Shown here one piece after another: positions 31,265 to 38,725 of a DNA stretch of 43,941 bases. Under the pieces are notes generated by a model, which saw only the letters and a program-made list of their open reading frames with translations, was not told where the DNA came from and searched no databases. A program made the position numbers and the translations under genes. The number at the start of each line of letters is the position of its first letter. Position 1 is the first letter of the stretch. The stretch lies in NCBI RefSeq assembly GCF_006440735.1, contig NZ_VFUA01000051.1:1-43941 (forward strand), read 5' to 3'. The stretch comes from Mesorhizobium sp. B2-7-1 (GTDB taxonomy: Bacteria; Pseudomonadota; Alphaproteobacteria; Rhizobiales; Rhizobiaceae).

Positions 31265-33049
31265 ATGATGGCTGAACGGAATTATACCCGTCAGCTCGCG
31301 ACTATCATTTCGATCGACGCCGTAGGGTTCTCGAGGCTTATGGGCATCGACGACGAGTTGGCTGTCGCAGCCTTCGAGGAAAGGCGCGACATCATCGCCG
31401 ACAGCTGCGGCACATTTGGCGGGCGTACATTCGGCGATGCCGGCGACAGCATCATGGCCGAGTTCGGCAACCCGATCGAAGCCTTGCGGGCGGCCTTCGA
31501 TTTCCAGGCCCGGATCGTGGCGCTGAATGCCGCCGTCGCCGAGGACATGCGCATGCCGTTTCGCGCCGGGATCAACACCGGCGACGTCATCGTCCGTGAG
31601 GGCCGCCTCTATGGCGACGACGTCAATATCGCAGCCCGGATTCAGGAATTCGCGCCGCATGACGGCGTCGCCATCTCGGCGACGACCTGGCATCACGTCA
31701 AGGACAAGACGGCGGCGGTCTTCACCGATCTCGGCGAGTTCAGCCTGAAGAACATCGCCCTGCCGGTGCAGGTGCTGATCGCCGGCCGCGGCAGCAGCAG
31801 TCCCGTCGCGGCGGCTTCCTTCGCTTCCATTCCCGCCGCGCCCGGTCACTACAGGCCGATCGCCAAGGGTCCGCCGGCAATCGCCGTGCTGCCGTTCCAG
31901 GGCAACGGAAGCGAACCCGATGTCGGCTACATGGCCGACGGCATCGCCGAGGACATCATCTACGGCCTGTCCAACACGCGCTGGCTTTCAGTCATCGCCA
32001 AGGGATCCAGTTTCCAGTTTCGCGACGACAGCCTTGGCACAAGGCTCATCGGCAACGCGCTGGGCGCCCGCTACATCGTCAGCGGCACGTTGGCGCGTTC
32101 CGACAGGCAGATCCGCCTCAACACGTCGCTCACCGACACCTCGAACGGACGCCTGGTCTGGTCGCAACGCTTCGACCGCGATCTCGTCGACATCTTCAGC
32201 CTGCGCGACCAGATCGGCAGCGAGATCGTTTCCATCCTCGACAAGGAGGTCGATCGCGCCGAGCAGGCGCGCACGTTCCAGGTGCCGTGGGAAAGCCTCG
32301 AAACCTGGCAATTGGTCAGGCGCGGCCGCTGGCATATGAACAGGCGCACGCGGCGCGACACCGAAATCGCCCTCGACTTCTTCGACAAGGGCTACCGGGA
32401 CGATCCGAATTCGAGCGCCGTGCTCAATGAGCTTGCATGGTGGTACTTCTGGCGGGCCTGGCTGCGTTTCGGCGACAGCGACGATCTGGAGAAAGTCGAG
32501 ACGCTTGCGCGCAAGGCGCTGCTGATGGACAGCCTCGATGCGCGCCCGCATGCCTATCTCGGCGCGGCCGACATCATGCGCGGGCTTCCGGCATTGGCGG
32601 CCGAGCATCTTGCCGAAGCGATCCACATCAACCCGAGCTTCGCCTTCGCCCGCTCGGCCATGGGCAGCGCGCACCTGCTGCTTGGCGATGCCACCGGCGC
32701 GATACCGTTCTTCCTCGACACCGAGCGGTTGAGTCCGTTCGACCTCTATCGCTTCCACAATCTGGGGGAACTGGCCGCGGCCTATTGCTTCGTCGAGGAC
32801 TGGCAGGCCGCGATCGCCACCGCCGAGCGCTCGCTCAACCTTTCGCCAAGCTACTTCTACGCCAGGTTCCTGAAGATAGGCGCGCTGATGAGAAGTGGCC
32901 AGTGCGACGAGGCGGCCCGCGAGCTAGCCATTTTCATGACCAGGCACCCCGACTTTTCCGAGCAGAGGATACGCTGGATACCGTTCGTCGACCCGGCCAA
33001 GAACAATTTCCTGATCGGGAATTTCGATCGGGCCAAGTCAGCCGCATGA
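31265..33049 (+). CDS. Class III adenylate/guanylate cyclase with TolB-like and TPR regions
   Basis: A 594-residue cytoplasmic cyclase. The catalytic domain (about 10-175) has the metal-binding Asp18 in IISIDAVGFSRLM and Asp61 in GDAGDSIMAEFGN, and the transition-state Asn121 and Arg125 in YGDDVNIAARIQ. A TolB-like segment (about 204-320) starts PPAIAVLPFQGNG and has GYMADGIAEDIIYGL, a pattern shared by many rhizobial cyclases. A TPR region follows (about 360-594, e.g. RPHAYLGAADIMRGLPALAA). Whether it makes cAMP or cGMP is not decided by the sequence. It starts 31265 or 31268 after GGGGG. The Crp-like gene and two CRP sites downstream make cAMP likely. Confidence 0.9.
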   Translation: MMAERNYTRQLATIISIDAVGFSRLMGIDDELAVAAFEERRDIIADSCGTFGGRTFGDAGDSIMAEFGNPIEALRAAFDFQARIVALNAAVAEDMRMPFRAGINTGDVIVREGRLYGDDVNIAARIQEFAPHDGVAISATTWHHVKDKTAAVFTDLGEFSLKNIALPVQVLIAGRGSSSPVAAASFASIPAAPGHYRPIAKGPPAIAVLPFQGNGSEPDVGYMADGIAEDIIYGLSNTRWLSVIAKGSSFQFRDDSLGTRLIGNALGARYIVSGTLARSDRQIRLNTSLTDTSNGRLVWSQRFDRDLVDIFSLRDQIGSEIVSILDKEVDRAEQARTFQVPWESLETWQLVRRGRWHMNRRTRRDTEIALDFFDKGYRDDPNSSAVLNELAWWYFWRAWLRFGDSDDLEKVETLARKALLMDSLDARPHAYLGAADIMRGLPALAAEHLAEAIHINPSFAFARSAMGSAHLLLGDATGAIPFFLDTERLSPFDLYRFHNLGELAAAYCFVEDWQAAIATAERSLNLSPSYFYARFLKIGALMRSGQCDEAARELAIFMTRHPDFSEQRIRWIPFVDPAKNNFLIGNFDRAKSAA

Positions 33050-33073
33050 TCGCCGGGGCCGACAACAAATGAC

Positions 33074-33089
33074 TGTGAACGAATTCACA
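33074..33089. promoter_or_regulatory. CRP-type binding site upstream of the P450-DyP gene
   Basis: TGTGAACGAATTCACA matches the consensus TGTGA-N6-TCACA exactly in both arms. It lies 25 bases beyond the cyclase stop and 78 bases before the P450-DyP start codon. A second perfect site sits before the protease gene. I could not identify a convincing -10 element at the spacing expected for class I or class II activation. Confidence 0.8.
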
Positions 33090-33166
33090 TACGCCGGACC
33101 GATGCAAACCTAGGCCAGACAATGCCGGCATTGCATTGACGTGGACAGCCGGGGGGCTTGAACGCG

Positions 33167-36100
33167 ATGATCACTTTGAAGTACTTCGCCGCCGTCCGCG
33201 CCGCTCAGAAGAGCCAGCGTCCAGTCGCCGAAATGCCGCCGTTCGACATCGACCGGCTGCGCTCCAAGGGCGGCATTGCTTCCCGCATCGCCGGCTTTCT
33301 TCTTGGCGATCCGCGCTGGCTGCTGGCGCTGCTGCGCCGTTTCTGGCCGAATCTCGGCTTCGGCAATTTCCTGCTCGTCACCAAGGGCGCGGACGTTCGC
33401 GACATATTGGAGCGCGGCGACGAGTTCGAGACGCCTTATGGGCCGGAAATGGCCGAACTCGCCCGCGGCTCGAATTTCATTCTCGGCATGCAGGACGGCG
33501 CCGCGTACCGGCAGATGAAATCGGCGGTGCTGAGCGCTTTCCCGCCAGCGGAGGTCGAAGCAACTGTAAGGCCGATTGCCGAGCGCCATTCGCGCGACAT
33601 CATGACCCGCGCCAGCCCCGGCTTCGATGCCATCGCCGGATTGATGAAGATCGTGCCGGTGCGCATCTGCCGCGATTATTTCGGCCTCGAGATCGACGAC
33701 GAAACCGAGTTCGCCGACTGGTCGATCGCGCTCAGCGCGCTGTTCTTTTCCGACCCGACGGCAAATCCCACCACGCGCCAGCTTGCCGTGGTCGGAGGCG
33801 ATCGGCTGATCAAGGTCATAGACCGCTCGATCGCGGCGGCAAGGGAAAGAGCGGGCAAGGACGACCGGCCGCTTGCCCGCCTCGTCGCGCTGATGGACCA
33901 GGGGCGCCTGTCATTGCCCGACATCCATTCCATCATGCTCGGCATGATCGCCGGCTTCGTGCCGACCAATGTGCTTGCCGGCAGCAATTGCCTGGATGTG
34001 ATCCTGTCGCGAACCGATGCGCGGCAGGCGGTGGATGAGGCAATCGCGGCCGGCGATACCTGCAAGCTCGACCGGGCGATCATGGAGGCCATGCGGTTCA
34101 AGCCGATCTGGATCGGGCCGTGGCGCTATACAAGGCGTGACGCGGTCATCGGCAGGGGCACGCGCCGCGAGCGCCTGGTGAAGGCCGGAACCGTGGTGAT
34201 GCCGGCGACGCTTTCGGCGATGTTCGATCCCGAGATCGTGCAGCGGCCGAACGAGTTCGACACGTCGCGCCCGCATCGCGACTACATGGTTTTCGGCTAC
34301 GGCATCCATTTGTGCATCGGCGCCGAGATCGCCCGTATCCAGATCGGTGAATGCATCCGCGCCCTGTTCAGCAAACCGAGGCTTGGCCGCGCACCGGGCA
34401 GGGCCGGCAAGATGGTCAATATTGGCGCCTATCCGGCAAGCTTGAAGGTCGATTTCGAGCGTTCGGCGCTTTGCCGTACGGCCGACCAGTCGATGGTGAC
34501 GGTGGTCTGTCCGATTACCCGCGCCATGCCGCTCGATGCGGTGCGCGGCAAGGTCGCCGATCTCGGCAATCCCGCGATCGGCGCGTTGCGCGCCGCGCTC
34601 GACAAGGTCGGCACCATACATTTCAGCAGCCTGGCCGCCGTTCCGACCGGCAAGGATGAGAAAACGGGGATGGAGACCGGCGCGCTGGTGCTCGAGCTCT
34701 CCGGCGACGGCAGCACCGACGATGTCATAGCCGCCATCGCGCAATCGATCGGGCATCGGTTGCGGCCGATCTTCAGGGATGTCTGCGGCCTGCCGGACGG
34801 CGGCTCGCTGGAGGACTTCCTGAAGAGGAACCACATAGAGATATCGCCGTCCTTCGGCAGCGCCGCGGGGCTGGTTTTTTCCGGCACGCCCGGCCATTCC
34901 GTGCGCCGCATCCTTGCCGAGGCGCGGCTCGCCGACAGCGTGCGCGAGATCGCCGAAAAGCCACGCGAGGGCGCCGGCAATGCAATGGATGTGCTTGCCG
35001 AGGCGCGTCGGCATGTCCGCTGCCTCGGGCAATTCGGCTGGGCGTTCGAACCCGTCGAAAGCCTGTTGGAAAGACCGCCCGGCCACTGGTCGAGCGCGTT
35101 GACGACGACGCTTTTGACGCCGAAGATGTTCGCCACCGTCGCGATCGTCGTTCTCGCCTTTTGGCGCATGACCTATGTGCTCGTGTTCGGCAATCCGCAT
35201 GGCGTCACCTTCGCCAACATCGCGATCGCCGGCGCAGCGCTCCTGCTTACGGTGCTCGGTCTGCTGGCCATTCTCGCGCTGTTCGTGGGCCTTTGCTTCC
35301 TGGCGTTGCGGCGGCTCGAGGACAAGGACCGGCCGGCGAATACACCGGTCGACATCGGCGCGCTCGAAAAGATCCTCGCCAATGAGGACCACACCGCGCA
35401 GAACAACTTGACGGCGATCTCGACGATGAAGGCGGGCATCTTGCGGCGACTGGCGCTCAGGCTCTCCTTCTACCTGATCTCGATATCGGCGCAGAAAGTG
35501 TTCAAGCCGGGCTTCCTCGCCACCATCAACACCATTCATTTCGCCCGCTGGGTGCTTTTGCCTGGCACCGACAGGCTGGTGTTCTTCTCCAACTACGGCG
35601 GCAGCTGGGAAAGCTATCTCGAGGATTTCATTGCCAAGGCCTCGGCCGGCCTGACGGGTGTGTGGAGCAACACCGACGGCTATCCGCGCACGCGCTGGCT
35701 GTTCCTGGACGGCGCCCGCGACGGCGACCGCTTCAAACGCTGGGCGCGGCGCCAGCAGGTGCCGACGCTGTTCTGGTACAGCGCCTATCCGCATCTCAAC
35801 ACCACGCGCATCCGCATCAACTCCCGGATCAGGCGCGGCATCGCTTCGGCCACCGGCAACGAGGCGCGCGACTGGCTGAGCCTGTTCGGTTCCCTGCCGC
35901 GGCCGCAAGCACGGCCGGCGGACGCGACCAGCCTGGCCGAACCGGCGGCAGCGCCGCTCGAAGAGCTGGAATCCGGGGAAATCCAGTCCATCTTCTTTGG
36001 ACCTCACGGCGCGCTCGGCCATGCGCATATGCTTGCGATCGAGGTGCCGGACGGCTTGCCGGCAGCCAAGCGCAAGGCGTGGCTCGACTTCGTCATCGAC

Positions 36101-37393
36101 AAGACCAGTTTTGGCGATGGCGTGCCCGCCGGCCGCGCCATGACGGTGGCGTTCGGCCCCAACGGCCTGCGCCGGCTGGGGCTCGAAGGCGGCGTCGACG
36201 ACCAGCCTTTGGACACGTTTCCCGTTGCTTTCCGCCAAGGCATGGGAACGCCCGAGCGCAGCCGCATCCTCAACGATACCGGCCCTGATGCTCCCGACAA
36301 ATGGCAGTGGGGTTCACCCAAGAAGCCGGTCGACCTCGTCATCGTCTGCTACGCCGAGACGCCGGCCATGTTGAAGGCCGAGATCGCGGCCATGAAGCGG
36401 CAGACGACGGGCGCCGGCATGTCCGTGGCAGCCGAGCTGCCGCTGATGGTGCGGCGCGACGGCAAGCGGGCGGTCGAGCATTTCGGTTTCGTCGACGGCG
36501 TCTCGCAGCCGATCGTTCGCGGCACGGCGCGCGCCGCCAAAGGGGCGGCGCCGATGCATCTGCTCGCACCCGGCGAATTCCTGTTCGGCTATCGCGACGA
36601 GCACGGCTTTTATCCTGCTTCGCCCTCGGTGGAGGCGGCGCTGGACCGCACCGGCATCCTGTCGCAGGTGCGGCGCAACCGCCAGATACCGGGGCAGCCG
36701 CCTCCGCCGCGCGATTTCGGCCGCAACGGCACCTTCCTCGTCGTGCGCCAGTTCGAGCAGCATGTCGAATTGTTCGATGATTATTGCCGGCAGGCCGCCG
36801 CTCAGGCCGCCGGCGAGACCGGCGATGCGGCCATCACACCGCATTGGGTGGCGGCAAAGATGCTTGGCCGCTGGCAGGATGGAAGCTCGCTGGTGCGCAA
36901 TCCGAACGGGCGCCCGGGCCGCGGCGTCGACAATGATTTCACGCTCGGCGCCGAAGACCCGCAAGGGCACGCCTGTCCGCTCGGCTCCCACATACGCCGT
37001 TCCAACCCGCGCGATTCGCTCGGCGAGGACCGCGAGACGCAGATCAGGATCGGCAAGCGCCACCGCATCCTGCGCGTCGGCCGCACCTATGAGAAGAAGG
37101 ACAAGGGCGGAAAGACCGAGAAGGGCCTGCTCTTCATGTGCCTCAACGCCGACATCGAACGCCAATACGAGTTCATCCAGCAGACCTGGGTCTCGTCGAA
37201 CTCGTTCCAGGGCCTGGTCGGCGAGACGGATCCGACGATCGGTGCGCGAGGCGGCGGCGGCCGCTTCTCGATCCCTTCCTGGGAAAAGGTCACCATGCTG
37301 AAGGATGTGCCGCAGTTCGTCACCACCAAGGGCGGCGGCTATTTCTTCATGCCGAGCCGCTCGGCGCTGCGCTATCTGATCTCGCGGCTCTGA
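33167..37393 (+). CDS. Cytochrome P450-DyP peroxidase fusion with a membrane-anchored middle region
   Basis: A 1,408-residue fusion. Residues about 20-430 are a P450: ExxR is Glu307-Arg310 (EAMR) and the heme-ligand Cys383 lies in VFGYGIHLCIGAEIA. Residues about 440-930 are a middle region with two hydrophobic helices (about 650-672 and 685-712) and a block containing RLVFFSNYGGSWESYLEDFI and PTLFWYSAYP, seen in other uncharacterised peroxidase-linked proteins. Residues about 935-1408 are a dye-decolorizing peroxidase: GFVDG with distal Asp1110, proximal His1275 in CPLGSHIRRSNPRD, and Arg1303 in RILRVG. The P450 I-helix reads AGFVPT (262-267), lacking the usual acid-Thr pair for O2 activation. 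ATG 33167 is preferred over a TTG nine bases earlier, as GGGGGG lies ten bases before it. The product would be anchored in the inner membrane. Substrate unknown. Confidence 0.85.
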   Translation: MITLKYFAAVRAAQKSQRPVAEMPPFDIDRLRSKGGIASRIAGFLLGDPRWLLALLRRFWPNLGFGNFLLVTKGADVRDILERGDEFETPYGPEMAELARGSNFILGMQDGAAYRQMKSAVLSAFPPAEVEATVRPIAERHSRDIMTRASPGFDAIAGLMKIVPVRICRDYFGLEIDDETEFADWSIALSALFFSDPTANPTTRQLAVVGGDRLIKVIDRSIAAARERAGKDDRPLARLVALMDQGRLSLPDIHSIMLGMIAGFVPTNVLAGSNCLDVILSRTDARQAVDEAIAAGDTCKLDRAIMEAMRFKPIWIGPWRYTRRDAVIGRGTRRERLVKAGTVVMPATLSAMFDPEIVQRPNEFDTSRPHRDYMVFGYGIHLCIGAEIARIQIGECIRALFSKPRLGRAPGRAGKMVNIGAYPASLKVDFERSALCRTADQSMVTVVCPITRAMPLDAVRGKVADLGNPAIGALRAALDKVGTIHFSSLAAVPTGKDEKTGMETGALVLELSGDGSTDDVIAAIAQSIGHRLRPIFRDVCGLPDGGSLEDFLKRNHIEISPSFGSAAGLVFSGTPGHSVRRILAEARLADSVREIAEKPREGAGNAMDVLAEARRHVRCLGQFGWAFEPVESLLERPPGHWSSALTTTLLTPKMFATVAIVVLAFWRMTYVLVFGNPHGVTFANIAIAGAALLLTVLGLLAILALFVGLCFLALRRLEDKDRPANTPVDIGALEKILANEDHTAQNNLTAISTMKAGILRRLALRLSFYLISISAQKVFKPGFLATINTIHFARWVLLPGTDRLVFFSNYGGSWESYLEDFIAKASAGLTGVWSNTDGYPRTRWLFLDGARDGDRFKRWARRQQVPTLFWYSAYPHLNTTRIRINSRIRRGIASATGNEARDWLSLFGSLPRPQARPADATSLAEPAAAPLEELESGEIQSIFFGPHGALGHAHMLAIEVPDGLPAAKRKAWLDFVIDKTSFGDGVPAGRAMTVAFGPNGLRRLGLEGGVDDQPLDTFPVAFRQGMGTPERSRILNDTGPDAPDKWQWGSPKKPVDLVIVCYAETPAMLKAEIAAMKRQTTGAGMSVAAELPLMVRRDGKRAVEHFGFVDGVSQPIVRGTARAAKGAAPMHLLAPGEFLFGYRDEHGFYPASPSVEAALDRTGILSQVRRNRQIPGQPPPPRDFGRNGTFLVVRQFEQHVELFDDYCRQAAAQAAGETGDAAITPHWVAAKMLGRWQDGSSLVRNPNGRPGRGVDNDFTLGAEDPQGHACPLGSHIRRSNPRDSLGEDRETQIRIGKRHRILRVGRTYEKKDKGGKTEKGLLFMCLNADIERQYEFIQQTWVSSNSFQGLVGETDPTIGARGGGGRFSIPSWEKVTMLKDVPQFVTTKGGGYFFMPSRSALRYLISRL

Positions 37394-37412
37394 CCGGGGT
37401 GCGCTGAAAGCT

Positions 37413-37438
37413 GTTCGTCGTTCCCGGATGCGACGAAC
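37413..37438. terminator. Hairpin downstream of the P450-DyP gene
   Basis: GTTCGTCG (37413-37420) pairs with CGACGAAC (37431-37438) around a ten-base loop, 20 bases after the stop and before the convergent crp-like gene. It has no T-tract, and may serve both strands. Confidence 0.5.
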
Positions 37439-37475
37439 CGGTGGAAACTGCGGCGGAGACGCCGAGCTCGGTTGC

Positions 37476-38159
37476 TCAGTCGTCGTCCTGCGAATCGGCG
37501 ATCTGGTTCAGCGCGGCGGCGTTGGTGATGCGCAGGCCGCCACGCTTGATGGCGATCATCTGCCGGCTGCGCCAGTCGTTCAGCGTCTTGTTGACGGATT
37601 CGCGCGTCGCGCCGAGGAATTCGCCGAGCTCAGATTGGGAGATCGGAATCCAGCCGGCGGAGTCGGCCATGACGCCGCTCAGGAACACCAGCCGCTTTGC
37701 CAGCCTGGCCTCGATGCCGAAGAAGGCCTGGTCGCCCAGCTCGCCGCTGACCCAGCGCAGTCGCGCGCATAGCAATTCGATCATCGCGCGTGCGAGGGGC
37801 GGGTTTTTCTCAATGCGATCAAAGAGCTGTGTCCGGCTCAGCGAAACCAGCTCGCAGGCGGTGAGGCAGATGGCGGTCGCCGTGCGCGGGCGCCCATCCA
37901 GGGCTCCGATCTCTCCGACCAGGCTGCGCGACAGCTCGATATTGGCTACCAGCTTCTGCCCGCCAGGCGAATAGATCGAAATCTCGACGGTGCCGTTCAT
38001 CACGCCATAGATGCGGTCGGAAGTGTCTTCTTGGACAAACAAGTGCTGGCCGGCGGCATAGCGCTCCAGCTTGCAGCCGCCGAACAGCAGGTCGAACTGG
38101 CGCGGGTCGATGCGCGCCAGGCGCGGCAGGTTTTTGTCGTCCGCGCCGTTTGTAGCCAT
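37476..38159 (-). CDS. Crp/Fnr-family regulator with an intact cyclic-nucleotide pocket
   Basis: A 227-residue regulator. The phosphate-binding cassette reads GEIGALDGRPRTATA, with Glu83 and Arg92 matching the residues that contact cAMP in E. coli CRP (GELGLFE...RSA). The helix-turn-helix is ISQSELGEFLGATRESVNKT; Arg186 and Glu187 match CRP's Arg180 and Glu181, and Lys191 stands for Arg185, so recognition of TGTGA is expected. It lacks the N-terminal cysteines of FNR. The start at 38159 follows GAGAGGCGG. The gene faces the P450-DyP gene and is divergent from the protease gene, with CRP sites on both sides. Confidence 0.9.
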   Translation of the reverse strand: MATNGADDKNLPRLARIDPRQFDLLFGGCKLERYAAGQHLFVQEDTSDRIYGVMNGTVEISIYSPGGQKLVANIELSRSLVGEIGALDGRPRTATAICLTACELVSLSRTQLFDRIEKNPPLARAMIELLCARLRWVSGELGDQAFFGIEARLAKRLVFLSGVMADSAGWIPISQSELGEFLGATRESVNKTLNDWRSRQMIAIKRGGLRITNAAALNQIADSQDDD

Positions 38160-38725
38160 GATACGATTCCGCCTCTCGTTAGACGGAAATTGTAGGATAA
38201 GTGCGTGCTCGATCAAAGCGTCGTCTCCTTCTATGGTGGCTGACCGAATTCGGCAGGCGGCTGACGGAAGTTCCACGTCACGCCCGACACGCCGCAATTG
38301 GACAAGCCGGCAAACTGTAAGGAGACCGGGCGCACTGGCGGTTGCGGGCCGATCCTTGGAACGCCGTCCGCGCGCTTGGGTGGGAGGTACCCATGCGCGC
38401 AGACAGCAAACCTGAAAATGGCTAGGTGATCGAAATTTCTCCTCGAGAACCGCATCCATATCGCAATCCGGAAGCAGTCTTCGGACACGGCAGTCAGCTC
38501 GGGCCGTCGATGCCGCCGTTGCAGCATCTGAGCGCAAGCCCTGTTCGACGTATGTGAAGGTGCTCACAGATATACGCGTCGGGCGGACCGATTGTCATTT
38601 TGGAAGTGTATGGTTCACGCCTCGATCAATCTTAGCCTTGCAACCGGCATGATTGCCTAGTCGGCAAAGAGATCAGTCGAAGTATGGCTGGAACCTTGGC
38701 TTGACTGCGGCGGACGGTCGGCGTC
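38160..38725. other. 566-base divergent region between crp-like and protease genes
   Basis: No gene is supportable here. The stretch holds the CRP-type site at 38553-38568 and must hold promoters for both genes. The site is 158 bases from the protease start codon and 394 from the crp-like start codon, so the protease promoter is the likelier target. A TGTCAT near 38593-38598 could serve as a -10 element, but this is weak. Confidence 0.5.
38553..38568. promoter_or_regulatory. CRP-type binding site upstream of the protease gene
   Basis: TGTGAAGGTGCTCACA matches TGTGA-N6-TCACA exactly. It lies 158 bases before the start of the protease-MBL operon. The central six bases differ from the site at 33074-33089 (AGGTGC against ACGAAT), so the shared arms are not due to a recent copy. 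Confidence 0.8.

Noticed and set aside
33911..36238. A 775-codon open frame on the minus strand inside the P450-DyP gene
   Set aside because: It is a reading-frame shadow: low-complexity Arg/Gly/Asp-rich sequence with no domain, opposite strongly conserved P450 and peroxidase motifs.
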